64,000 nt of DNA from Oncomelania hupensis (GCA_036898135.1 CM072512.1:22710234-22774233), one strand, 5' to 3'; positions 34,290 through 44,518 are shown, counted from the first letter of the stretch. Made by a program: numbers and translations. Notes: generated by a model from the sequence alone, not told the origin.

Positions 34290-34447
34290 GGCTTGAAAAA
34301 AGGGATTGCTGTTATATAACGCACTTACAAGGCGCGAGCCACTAATATCCAGCATGCACACAATAGTTTGCTGATGTCAGGATTTGAACCCACGTCGCCC
34401 AAGACGCCCGTACACAAGTCTTGCGCCCTGAACCACGTGGCTATCCA
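34290..34447 (-). mobile_element. SINE-like element with a tRNA-like head (S3)
   Basis: On the minus strand the 34380-34447 segment reads as a tRNA-like unit: TAGCCACGTGGTTCAGGGC resembles an A box, and GGGTTCAAATCC is a B box. A ~90-bp body with AAGTGCGTTATATAACAGC follows. Only one copy is present here, so a diverged tRNA pseudogene remains possible. Confidence 0.55.
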
Positions 34448-34469
34448 TGTCACTTAAAAATAAAACAAC

Positions 34470-34600
34470 AATTCAATTCAATTCAATTCAATTCAATTCA
34501 AGATTTATTCGCCAAGTGACATACATACAGTTATAGTATACATGACACAAAGAATGCTTTAGATCAGCGGCAGGCATGCACAAGAAACAGAACAAACAAA
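34470..34600 (-). mobile_element. Retroelement 3' end with (AATTG)n tail
   Basis: A CAATT pentamer array (34471-34500) abuts ...CAAGATTTATTCGCCAAGTGACAT, which on the minus strand reads as an ATTTGGCGAATAAATCTTG-type 3' end with a tandem tail. A similar phrase, TTTATTGCCAAGTGAATGCA, occurs at about 43790. The upstream extent is unknown. Confidence 0.5.
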
Positions 34601-35230
34601 TAAAGCATAGACCTAGTGCGACCTATGTAACCAATGTAAACACCCATTATACTAGACAGCAGACCCACGCCTGACTAGAACACTCATGTAGAACATAGAT
34701 ATAGAGACATCAACAAACACAACCGAATTACAGATAACAAAACAGGTGCATATTTAATGTACATCATCAGACACAGCAAATAACAACACACGCACATACA
34801 CACAATATTTAAAAGATGTGTTATATTCAAATTGATCTCCAGCTGTTTGAATAAATTCGACCTTCACTGTTCTTGGGATCAGTAACACTGACAAGTGCCT
34901 CCAGAGACACAAGCCAATAGCGCACAGAGTATCTGAGCCTGCCGTGCCTATGCAAAATTCTGAATGGAGCACATGACTCAGCAGATATGCTGTGTGAAGC
35001 TAAAGGAAGTGTCTCCAATTTACTTTGTTTGGAATCAATGGCTGTGTGTTCTCGTGGGTTTGAATCACTCGGAAACCTGGTCGTTGTTACAGGGGCTGAG
35101 CTCGTCAGGTTTTGAAAGAATAAATAGCTTAAAAGAAACCAAAATGCGTTGGCTCAAAGCGCGCAAGATCGGAGTGGGGAGAAGAGCTGAGGGACGAAGG
35201 TTACAAGTACAGAAATGACAATGACAGTTT

Positions 35231-35338
35231 ACACACACACACACATACACACACACACACACACACGCACACACACACACACACATGATGATGATGGTGA
35301 TGATGATGATGATGCTGCTGCTCATGATGATGATATTT
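35231..35338. repeat. (CA)n-(GAT)n compound microsatellite
   Basis: CA with CATA and CGCA variants to about 35285, then GAT/GCT repeats. Confidence 0.94.
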
Positions 35339-35507
35339 TTACACTGCAAATGTCGATTCAGCCCCGATACTTGAATATGTGTAACTTGAATTCACATTTA
35401 TGCAGCCCGTTCACTTAATAACAAGGTAATAGTCATCGTAATAAAGTTGTCCAAATTTATACAACAAAAGACGCAATCTACATCAACAACTTCATTCAGA
35501 ATGACTA

Positions 35508-35566
35508 AATTTCCACAAAGTGGGGATACTATTTACCCAGAAAACCCCGGCTCCCCAACGGGGGTG
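35508..35566 (-). mobile_element. Retroposon R, 5'-end-only fragment
   Basis: On the minus strand it reads CCCCCGTTGGGGAGCCGGGG, the TATA-less ATAGTATCCCCACTTTGTGG block and AATTTAG, i.e. the first ~60 bp of R only. Loss of the 3' part means it did not arise by simple 5' truncation. Confidence 0.75.
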
Positions 35567-35792
35567 ATAATCAAGTAATTCCAAAAGGTTCTCAATATGC
35601 TACATATACAACAATATCGACCGAAGAAAATAAACATACATCAGAGGAGGTGGAGGGTTGGGGTGGGGGTGGGTAAGCTTTTTCAGCTACTAAATAGAAC
35701 CAAATCTAAGATAAAGGAAACGCTAACTGTGCACACTTTGCAACATTGAACATACAATGTTCGTAATTATCGTGCGCGTCTCAATGGTAACA

Positions 35793-35793
35793 A

Positions 35794-35848
<55 letters not shown>

Positions 35849-35874
35849 GATGATGATAATGATGATGATGATGG
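35793..35874. repeat. (TTG)n-(GAT)n microsatellite
   Basis: About 55 bp of pure TTG followed by GATGATAAT-type repeats. Confidence 0.95.
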
Positions 35875-36071
35875 CGATTTTAGGATTAATTGTGCTCACA
35901 AAATTACTCATATATATTTACCTATCTGTTTCATGTGCTGATTATGTGATGGGCGATTCAGGTAAGACAGCATTATTTGTTGATTCTCATCAAACATTAA
36001 GCTTATAACACACCATTTGTGTGTTTGTTTATTAGTTCCCCAGCAAAAAGCTCGGGAACAATTGTTTTTGT

Positions 36072-37082
36072 CACAAGTATATCAACTAACAAGTTAGTAT
36101 CTCGTATTGCCCCCAGTCGACGTGCGGTGGTCCCGTTTAGCCACAAAGCTGAGACGGGGATATCCCAAACCTAAAAATAGAATAGAGAATTCTGGGAAAT
36201 CTGTTCAAGGGAAGTAACTGATAAGCTACGGCTGCAGTCATGGTAGCCATTTCTCGCGAAGATGTGCTGGCTGAAATTAAACGAAAGTTGGGAGAGGAAC
36301 TGCACATTTCTGGCAGTGAACAAAGGCTTTGCTCAATTATCGAAGGAGAACACGATGGATTTATAGAAACATGCACACATGTATCTGAGCTCAGTGCGGG
36401 CGATCGTGAGTCTCAGTGAACGATTGTTCGCTATTGTCATTGATTCAGCTGCTAGATCGCTTCGATGTGATGGTTCATTTATCGCTTGAATCACACTGTA
36501 TAATAATGCACATGAAAATTATGTCAAAGATATGATGATTTAAGCATATGTTCGATTCCGTACCGATTGGAAGGTGGGGTGGAAAAATTCAATCATGGTG
36601 ATGATCAATCCTATTTTGCAATGGTGGTTAGGCCTATTTTATTGTGTATGGTCACGGGTACTTACCTTTTGTAGTTTGTGTGCTTTTTGTTCTGTCGGCC
36701 TTGAGTGTTTGCGTCGCCTTGGCTCGTTGTACTTTGTTGTGGTCTCTCTCTCTTTTGATTTTTGAAACCAAATTCAAATTGCATTGTTTTCCAGCAGCAT
36801 GCGAGGTCAAATTAGACGAATTCAGATCTATCCAATCTTTTTGTGACGCAATTTTGCGTGTCTCGTGTGCCATGCACAAATCGCGAAGAGTCCTGCCGAC
36901 GTCATTTCAGAAAAGGATTTCCCTACCCATAATTCCCCTGAGTTTTGAAGTTTCTAAAAAATTATTTCAGGCCGACGACGCTCTATGGAGCGCAAAGCAT
37001 GTAAAGGGAAGCAACCGGTTGTACGTGCACGTCGACAGAGACATAGAAGGGAGATACTAACTTGTTAGTTGATATACTTGTG
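36072..37082. mobile_element. Compact 1,011-bp TIR element enclosing a small gene
   Basis: Perfect 32-bp terminal inverted repeats, 36072-36103 and 37051-37082, starting CACAAGTATATCAACTAACA. Similarity resumes further in with TCGACGTGC at about 36117-36125 and inverted at about 37026-37034. The TIR itself contains the palindrome CTAACAAGTTAG. A flanking direct repeat TTTTTGT (7 bp; 8 bp GTTTTTGT if one terminal base is shared) lies at 36065-36071 and 37083-37089. The CA...TG ends recall hAT, but no transposase is present. It encloses the candidate two-exon gene at 36240-37060. Confidence 0.8.
36240..37060 (+). CDS. Candidate two-exon gene inside the compact TIR element (143 residues)
   Basis: Exon 1, 36240-36405, starts in a good context (GTCATGG) and encodes MVAISREDVLAEIKRKLGEE and onward, ending SELSAGD plus one base. 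The donor is GTGAGT at 36406. The acceptor TTGTTTTCCAG ends at 36794, with a second in-frame CAG at 36797 (NAGNAG). Phases match, and exon 2 (36795-37060) reads ACEVKLDEFRSIQSFCDAIL to HVDRDIEGRY and stop. The TAA lies inside the right TIR. I do not recognise the family. The product is mixed charged/hydrophobic without membrane segment or signal peptide, and two Cys-containing stretches stand out. It could be a captured host exon pair or an element-encoded accessory protein. Expression is unproven. Confidence 0.45.
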
Positions 37083-37253
37083 TTTTTGTTTGTTGTAGTT
37101 TGTTTTTTTCCCTTGTCCGCTCTCTTCTTCCTTCTCATAGTATTATCATACATAGTCGTCACAGTCGTCGTCATCGTCATCATGGTCGTCGTCGATGTTA
37201 TCATATCATCTGCTTTCTTCCTCCTTTTAATCTTATTATCATTCCATCACCGC

Positions 37254-37267
37254 CGTCGTCGTCGTCG

Positions 37268-37348
<81 letters not shown>

Positions 37349-37470
37349 CAACCACCCTCGACACCACCACTATCCATCAGTATCATCATCGTCGTCCTAG
37401 TCGTCGTCTTCCTCGTCGTCGTCGTAATCATACTTCATCATCGTCGTCGTCATCATACATCATCATCAAC
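37254..37470. repeat. (CAT)n microsatellite and degenerate flanks
   Basis: Pure CAT at about 37268-37347, flanked by CGT/CAT mixtures. His, Ser or Asp runs in the frames are artefacts. Confidence 0.95.
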
Positions 37471-37726
37471 ATGATGACCATCACTCCTACTGCTCAAAAC
37501 ATTTGGCTGAGCATGCAAGAATGTGATCATCGTTTTAGTGAATATAAGGGCCTTGTCGTAATCTCGAGGGTTGTCATTGCGTGTATTTGAGATGCCTGAG
37601 TATCGTTGGACCATGGACACACTGACCCTCACTGCATTACGTTGAATGACCCATTTCTTTATCAGGACATTCATACTCATAAAATTCTTTGTCCTTGCTG
37701 ATGTCCGATTCGACGACGTAACCGTG

Positions 37727-37730
37727 ATGC

Positions 37731-37769
<39 letters not shown>

Positions 37770-37800
37770 CGGCGACGACGTCGACGACGATGATGATGAT
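37727..37800. repeat. (GAT)n microsatellite
   Basis: GAT repeats with GAC variants near 37768-37790. Confidence 0.95.
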
Positions 37801-38165
37801 TATGTTGACGATCCTTTTCAGACGAGGACGCTTGTCTCGATGCTAGCAAATAGATGAGCATTTTGTATTGGCGTAACTCTTATTAAACACCTGATAAGTC
37901 TGACGTATACTGTACTTTTACTGACACAAACGTGCTGGAGTTCAGGAATTGCAGGCGCTCAAGTGCTTCTGCTGTTGATAATTATGCTGCCACTGCTGCT
38001 GCTAAGGATGATGATGAGGATTTTAGAGCTGCAATCTTCTGTGCTGGACACTTCTTAACACCGAACGATTCACTTTGATTGACTTATGCTATGTTGATAT
38101 TTGACATTTAAAATTCTTGTTTTAACTTTATTGCATTGTGAGTGTTGCAATTGATGTTCAAGGGC

Positions 38166-38167
<2 letters not shown>

Positions 38168-38211
<44 letters not shown>

Positions 38212-38335
38212 TGTGTGTGTGAATGGGTGTGCATGGATGAGGCGAGAGAACGAGTAAGAGAGATAGAGAGACAGACAGACAGACAGACAGAAAATAAGGA
38301 GACACAGAGAGGGAGACAGAGAGAAAGAGAAAGAA
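38168..38335. repeat. (GT)n followed by GA/GACA-rich tract
   Basis: About 50 bp of GT, then GACA and GAGA repeats to 38335. Confidence 0.94.
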
Positions 38336-38394
38336 TAGTTCTAGCTGAGAGCCAAATGATTGTTGTAAGCACGGAATTTTGTTTTCATGTATCT

Positions 38395-38531
38395 ATTTTA
38401 TGCAAAGTTTGCGCTCAATGCCAAAGACAATTTCCCGCTTTCATGTATAGTGTCAAAGTTGAACAATAAATATGTATTGTATTGTATTGTATTGTATTGT
38501 ATTGTATTGTATTGTATTGTATTGTATTGTA
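38395..38531 (+). mobile_element. Retroelement 3' end with (ATTGT)n tail
   Basis: AAAGACAATTTCCCGCTTTCATG...AGTTGAACAATAAATATGT followed by about twelve ATTGT units. An ending with AATAAA and a short tandem tail is typical of L2/CR1-like LINE 3' ends. The 5' limit is not defined. A (GAT)n array follows at 38562-38632. Confidence 0.5.
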
Positions 38532-38561
38532 TGTTAATGCTGCTGCCGCTGCTGATGCTGA

Positions 38562-38568
38562 CGACGAC

Positions 38569-38632
<64 letters not shown>
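38562..38632. repeat. (GAT)n microsatellite
   Basis: About 70 bp of GAT directly downstream of the ATTGT array. Confidence 0.95.
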
Positions 38633-38733
38633 CCGCTTTGCTATATATTATGGTATATAAAAAGTACGTAATCACTCTGAATGACGGCTTGCATTCTTGC
38701 CACCCTTGAGGAGTGACTGTGCGTGACTGCTTA

Positions 38734-39307
38734 CATTACATTACATGATTATTGCTTTAGGTCCAGCGGACTCTTCCGAGCCAAATCAGGACCGGACAAC
38801 CCCTGATCCGCATAAAAGATCTGCTGAAACAACCCTAGTGGTAAAACTGAAAGCTCTCCACCAGCCAGTCACTTTACAATAAAGACATCCCACGCAGGGG
38901 ACGCTGAGGCTGTACTCTAATTTATCGAACCCCCGTTTACAAAAACAAAATAGAATACAAACATCATTATAAATTATCAACAAAACACATACATATAAAA
39001 TGCCTACATTGCTAAATAATAACATCATAGGAAGCCCTAGTGACCACTTGGCAGAAAGCGTCCAATATTCCCAAGCTGATCTAACAGACATCATACACAA
39101 AAAAGGAGTCTTGTCCCGGAAGAGTTTTCAAGAAAAAAGGTAGGTGACTGGTCTAGCGAAGAAGAAGATAGTATAGCAGATTGATAGAACAGAGCAGGAA
39201 TGAGAAAGAGCAATAAGAGAAAGACAGCGACAGTGGGAATTTAAAGCACTAAATTTCCAGAAAGTGGGGATACTATTTATACTGAATCCCCCGGCACCCC
39301 AACGGGG
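38734..39307 (-). mobile_element. Retroposon R, copy R5 (full length, 15-bp target duplication)
   Basis: It reads on the minus strand from CCCCCGTTGGGGTGCCGGGGG (39307) to a TGTAATG-type tail (38734). The direct repeat GTGCGTGACTGCTTA at 38719-38733 and 39308-39322 flanks it exactly, which defines both ends of the family at about 574 bp. It carries no long open frame conserved with other copies. A TATAAATA box lies about 25 bp from the 5' end. Confidence 0.95.
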
Positions 39308-39322
39308 GTGCGTGACTGCTTA

Positions 39323-39983
39323 AACGGTTTATTCCCTGACATTTTGGACGCTTGGCAGACAGGCGGTCAGGTTTTTTTTGCCACTGGACCCGGACATGAT
39401 GACCGCAAACAGCCTGGCATACAGAATAGTGACATCGCATCGTGCGTTCAATGAATACCTGGCACTGCTGGGTGGGTTTTCTGGAGGCTGAGCGTACTCT
39501 GGATTCTGACCAGTGTGTGTGTCTTAACCATTGCCAGGACGTGCAGACCGTTGGTCTCCAATCACGTGCAAGCTGTGTCCAGTCTTGTGGTTATAATGGT
39601 AGGGCTTGTCCTATCCAAGGCAAAGGGACTAACCCCCCCCCCCCCCCCAGACTAGTTGAGTGTGTGTCTAACACGCTCTTTCTGTTATTAGAATTTGCTG
39701 CAGTCGACTTGATAACTGAAGTCTGGATGAAACCTGGCGCGACTCAATGTTTTCTTTGTAGTGATGGTTTCATCAGGTCGATGGAATAAACATATTTTTT
39801 CATTCTCCCTTCGAGTCTTTCAAATGAACATTTAACCTTTTCTACAACATTTTTGCCTCATGGAGCCTAGGACAGAGCGAATGTTGGGGAGTACACACTG
39901 TTAGTGTTACTGTTATTTCACTTCTTCTTTTCTCTTGCTGCTTCTGTTTCACAGATGTAATGACCGTCAATCACAAAATGTCA
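39323..39983. other. Gene-free stretch with poly-C
   Basis: A 115-codon open frame at 39442-39789 on the plus strand spans the poly-C run at 39633-39648 and has no recognisable domain. I do not support it as a gene. Confidence 0.45.
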
Positions 39984-40017
39984 CACATGCACACACACGC
40001 ACACCCCCACACACACG

Positions 40018-40054
<37 letters not shown>
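39984..40054. repeat. (CA)n microsatellite
   Basis: CA tract with CACCC and CACGC variants. A second, shorter CA tract lies at 40295-40337. Confidence 0.94.
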
Positions 40055-40056
<2 letters not shown>

Positions 40057-40130
40057 TCCTCTATCGCCACATACGTTCTGTGGACAATGGGTCGTGCTAC
40101 GACCTCGTTTTTAAGTACTTTAAAGTGTTC

Positions 40131-40199
40131 TAACCCTAACCCTAACACTAGCCCTAACCCTAACCCTAACCATAACCCTTACCCTAACCCTAACCCTCA
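40131..40199. repeat. Interstitial telomeric repeat (CCCTAA)n
   Basis: About eleven CCCTAA units with variants (ACTAG, CATAA, CCTTA), i.e. TTAGGG on the minus strand, the animal telomere repeat. It sits between two CA microsatellites and far from the window ends. The variants indicate an internal, ageing tract. Confidence 0.9.
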
Positions 40200-40559
40200 C
40201 GGATCATTAAATGGACGTCCCAACAAGGAGGTCTGTCCAAAGAACGTATGCAAACTTGCACTAATTTGTCCCAATAACGCCGTGTAAACATCCTCACACA
40301 CACACACACACCCCCACACACACACACACCCACACATACCCGGCCACATGAACCTGTGGAGTACATTTTCCGGTTGTCATTTTCACCATCACTGTGGGGT
40401 ATGCATGTTCAAGAACTTGTTGCCTACAAAAAACTTCAAACTTATGTTTTCTTTGATTTAAATTATAGATTTGATAGTGTTGCTTTGAGTGTACACAGTT
40501 TAATTTGTAAAGCTTTAAATACAAGTTGGCAAGTTTTACACCTACATTGTGAGGTATTA

Positions 40560-41897
40560 TGCATCATGAATATTCATATCACATACCCCACAAATCTAGT
40601 AAAAAAACATACACACAATAGTATTCAATACATGATCTAATATTATTCAATATATGACCTGGCGTCATTAAGCAAACTAAAAAAGGAGGAGGGGAAGGAG
40701 GAGGGGGAGAAGAAGAAGAAGAAGAGGGAAAAAGAGATAGAGTGAGAGAGAAAGAGAAGAAGAATAAGAAAGTATCCCACAAATCCATTAAAAGACCTAC
40801 ACACAATATTATTCAAGATATATTCTAATTTTTTTTATCTGACTTCATCAAGCAAACTAAAAAAGGAGGAGGAGAAGAAGAAGAGGGAAAAAGAGATAGA
40901 GAGAGAGAAAGAGAAGAAGAAGCAGAAAGTACCCCACAAATCCATTAAAAAACCTACACACAATATTATTCAAAGTATATTCTAATTTTTTACCTGATTT
41001 CATCAAGCAAACTAAAAAAGAAGGAGGAGAAGAAGAAGGGGAGGAGGAGGAGAAGAAGAAGAAAAAGAAAAAGAAGGAAAGAGTGAGAGACAGTGAGAGA
41101 GGAAAAGAAGAAGAAGGAGAGAAAGAGAGATGTTGAGCAACAAGAAAAAATGAAGAACTGAAAAAAAAACACTTTCAAAGACTATATGTATAGAAGTTGT
41201 TTAAGATAATGTTTATTAAATACAAATTATAAGAAAATAATTTCAAAATAAAACTGATTCTTGTGACCATTTGACACAAAGCGTCCAATAGGAGGAGGAG
41301 AAGAAGGAGAAAGAGAGAGAGTGAGAGAGAGGGGAAAAAAGAAGTAGAGTACCCACAAATCTAATAAAACACCTAAACACAATATTATTGAATATATGAT
41401 CTAATTTTTCAACTGGCTTCATCAAGCAAACTACAGAACAAGGAAAATGAGAAAGTTATTAAAGGCTAATAGAAAACCTACACAAACATATTATTCAATA
41501 TATGATCTAATTGTTCACCTAGCTTCATCAAACAAACTAAAGAACTAGGAGGAGGAAAATAAAAAGGAATGGGAGGAGGAAGAGGGGTAGGAGGAGGAGA
41601 AGAAGAAGAAGAAAGAGAGAGTGAGAGAGAGAAAGAGTGAAAGAGAGGAGAAGAAGTAGGAGAGTACCCCACAAATCTATTAAAAACTACACACAATATT
41701 ATTCAATACATTACATGTATCTAATTTTTCAACTGGCTTCATCAAGCAAACTAAAGAAGAAGGAGGAGAAGAAGAAAGAAGGGGAGGAGGAGGAGAAGAA
41801 AAAGAAGAAAGAGAGAGTGAGAGAGAGAAATAGTAAAAGAGAGGAGAAGAAGTAGAAGAATAAGGAAGGGGGGGGAAGAGGAGGAGAAGAAGAAGGT

Positions 41898-41928
<31 letters not shown>

Positions 41929-42150
41929 GAGAAAAAGAAGAAGAAGAAGAAGAAGAAGAGAGTACCCCACAAATCTATTTAAAAAAACTACACACAATAT
42001 TAGTCAATACATGATCTAATTTTTCAACTGGCTTCATCGAGCAAATTAAAGAACAAGGAGGAAGAGAAGAAGAAGAAGGAAGGGGAGGAGGAGCACAAGA
42101 AGGAGGAGGAGGAGGAGAAGAAGAAGGAGAAGAAGAAGGAGAGAGAGAGA
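40560..42150. repeat. Purine-rich tandem satellite, seven irregular units
   Basis: Each unit carries a conserved unique part, CACAATATTATTCAATATATGATCTAAT...CTTCATCAAGCAAACTAA, then a variable AGGAGGAGAAGAAG/GAGAGA purine tract, then CCCACAAATC(C/T)ATTAAAA. Unit starts lie at about 40611, 40800, 40957, 41376, 41475, 41690 and 41992. Unit length (about 100-420 bp) varies because the purine tract expands and contracts. Open frames here (Ser/Leu/Phe-rich) are artefacts. Confidence 0.85.
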
Positions 42151-42415
42151 AAGTGAGAAAGAGAGAAAGTGAGAGAGAGAGAGAAAGAGAGAGAGGTATT
42201 GAGCAACAAGAAAAAATGAAGAACTGAAAAAAACTTTCATAGACTATGTGTATAAAACGTTGTTTAAGACAATGTTTATTAAATTAAAATTATTAAAAAA
42301 TAATTTCAAAATAAAACTGAATCTTGTGACCATTTGAAAGAAAGCTTCCAATATTCCCAAGCTGATACAACAGACCTCACATACAAATGAGGAATTTTGT
42401 CCAGGAAGAGTTTTA
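42151..42415. repeat. 265-bp direct repeat, copy 1
   Basis: From AAGTGAGAAAGAGAGAAAGT to CCAGGAAGAGTTTT, near-identical to 43234-43504. It includes the end of the purine satellite and the start of an R-derived block (CTTCCAATATTCCCAAGCTG). The two copies bracket a GC-rich module. Confidence 0.92.
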
Positions 42416-42475
42416 AAAAGAGGCTTTAAAAAGACAGTACGAATTTAAAATCTGTGCTGTTTAAAATGAGTATTA

Positions 42476-43233
42476 CCCACCCAAAAACAGGGGGCAAGGT
42501 AGGGCTGACTGGCTGGCCGCTAGGTGAGGGAGCACGGGCAATGAAGGTCAATGGAGTCCAGGACCCCGGACTAAGCTAGGCTGCAGGGATACCCCACCAG
42601 GGAGGTAGCACGAGTCGGCACCCACTAGGGGGGGAAGCACGTGTGGCTATGATGCCCCACCCTATGGGGTGAGACGTTCAGTCTCTAGGTCCCTAGCAAA
42701 CTAGGGTAAGATAGGGGAGATGAGTGAATGAATGAATGAGCGCCGAGTCCAGGACTCAGCGCGCGGGGACGCCGCAGGGTCACACCCAGGGTGTGAGCCC
42801 AGTCGGTAACCACCAGGGAGGGCAAGCAGCTGACGGCTATAACCCCTCACCTGTGGTGTGAGACCGCGTCTCAGGGGCAGGAAGGAAAAAAGGAGGGAGA
42901 TGGGTGCTCACCAGGGCGACAGCAAGGTGTAGGTTGAGGGAGAAAGTGTGCAGCAAGAGCACTTGAACCTTTCCTTGGATGGTGTTACGTATGAAAACTG
43001 CAGAGCATATCTTGTTTGGGACAACAAAGCATAACTTGTCCTATGTGGGATCAGCAGAGCGTGTCTTGTCCTTTATGGAGACAGCAAAAGCGTATCTTGA
43101 TAGGCAGTGGCCGACGTAGTAAACCGTTGGAAGTAGCATCAAAGCAGTGGAAAATGTAGTTAAAATGTAGATAAAATGTTGCGGGTAAAAGCGTAAGCAA
43201 ACGTCACCTTCCGAGGTTGGAGGCTGTATGTGT
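42476..43233. other. GC-rich module with a dimeric ~165-bp unit and ~30-bp repeats
   Basis: The base composition is unlike its neighbours. Two related halves start at GTCCAGGACCCCGGACTAAG (about 42555) and GTCCAGGACTCAGCGCGCGG (about 42747). Each has CCCAGTCGG/CGAGTCGG, CCACCAGGGAGG and GGTGTGAGAC/GGGTGAGACG segments and ends AGGGAGATG(A/G)GTG. At 43000-43110 four degenerate repeats share AGAGC(A/G)T(A/G)TCTTGT. No open frame of note. It could be part of a retroelement 5' region or a separate insertion. Confidence 0.6.
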
Positions 43234-43504
43234 AAGTGAGAAAGAGAGAAAGTGAGAGAGAGAGAGAGAGAAAGAGAGAGAGGTGTTGAGCAACAAGAAA
43301 AAATGAAGAACTGAAAAAAAAATTTTCATAGACTATGTGTATAAAACGTTGTTTAAGACAATGTTTATTAAATTAAAATTATAAAAAAAATAATTTCAAA
43401 ATAAAACTGAATCTTGTGACCATTTGAAAGAAAGCTTCCAATATTCCCAAGCTGATACAACAGACCTCACATACAAATGAGGAATTTTGTCCAGGAAGAG
43501 TTTT
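43234..43504. repeat. 271-bp direct repeat, copy 2
   Basis: Near-identical to 42151-42415, with a slightly longer GA run. Beyond it the R-derived block continues (TTTTCAAGGAAAAAATTAGATG), whereas copy 1 is cut off, so this copy is probably the parent. Confidence 0.92.
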
Positions 43505-43690
43505 CAAGGAAAAAATTAGATGACTGATCTAGCAAAGAAGAAGGTAGTATAGTAGATTGATAGAACAGAGTAAGAATGAGAAAGAACAGATGAGAAAGAC
43601 AGCAGCAGTGGGAATTTAAAGCACTAAATTTAATTTCCAGAAAAAGGGGATACTATTTATACAGAAACCCACGGCACCTCCACGAGGGAA
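43400..43690 (-). mobile_element. Retroposon R, copy R7 (5' half)
   Basis: Minus-strand R sequence from CGTGGAGGTGCCGTGGGTTTC (43690) through AATAGTATCCCC and the CTTCTTTGCTAGATCAGTCATC block to AGCTTGGGAATATTGGAAGC. It then runs into satellite-associated sequence. It is diverged and lacks the 3' half. Part of it is also present in the duplicated copy at about 42345-42415. Confidence 0.8.
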
Positions 43691-43789
43691 CCTATATGAA
43701 AAATAGTACCCACTATGGATTAAGTTTAAAACAAACTGAAATAAGAAGGTTGCATTAAAACACAAAGTAATACAAGTATAGAAACTGTT

Positions 43790-44420
43790 TTATTGCCAAG
43801 TGAATGCACAAGGAATACATATGATCAATATTGACTTTGATTAGATGACCTTGACCTCCGGCTCCATTTGAACATTCATGTATGATACATATTAACTACA
43901 AAAGTTCTATAATGTAAAAAAAACCAGCGACTTTGCAATGACTTTGTCTTTTGGATGACATTCACATGAACTCTGAGGTTCATGCAGAATCAAATAAACC
44001 AATGTTAATGCACAACGTAGGTCAAACATAAAACTAGTCCCCTGTACCATGACACAGTTTGATGATTTTCCTAAAGCCTAGAATGGCCTTGACCTTCAAG
44101 ATCAACGCAAAAACTGAAAATATATGTTAGATCAATCTATGATCTCTTCAAACTACTTGTTTGGACTTTGTCATTGTTTTGGGTTAAAGTCACTTCAAAG
44201 TACTCATTTAATCCGACTTTCAACAGCTACAGTGATCTTGAACTTCAAGTGAAGTTGACCAAACTAGCAGAGTTGGTGTGTCTCATTAATATCTATCATG
44301 AATCAATCATAAGTCCATTATCAATAACTTATGAAGTATTTGAAATTTTGTGAAGAATTTTTTTTTACTACCATTTGTGGACCTTGTGACCTTGAGCTTA
44401 AAGTGAGGGCATTCAATCAC
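43790..44420. repeat. Diverged tandem repeats with TGACCTTGACCT-type motifs
   Basis: Recurring phrases: GATGACCTTGACCTCCGGC (about 43846), ATGGCCTTGACCTTCAAGAT (about 44086), GTGATCTTGAACTTCAAGTG (about 44232) and TTGTGACCTTGAGCTTAAAG (about 44385). Between them are related runs (ATCAATCTATGATC, ATCATGAATCAATCATAAG). Spacing is about 145-240 bp. A 43-bp segment (CATTTGTGGACCTTGTGACC and onward) at 44372-44414 recurs exactly at 44903-44945. Confidence 0.6.
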
Positions 44421-44431
44421 TGATATATATT

Positions 44432-44432
<1 letters not shown>

Positions 44433-44487
<55 letters not shown>

Positions 44488-44518
44488 AAGAGAGAGAGAG
44501 GGAGAGAGAAAGAGAGAA

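Noticed and set aside
36652..36879. Minus-strand frame over the compact TIR element
   Set aside because: It overlaps the plus-strand exon 2 and intron, and has no splice or start context of its own.
44157..44353. 61-residue frame
   Set aside because: It lies in the diverged tandem repeat region and has no features of a protein family.
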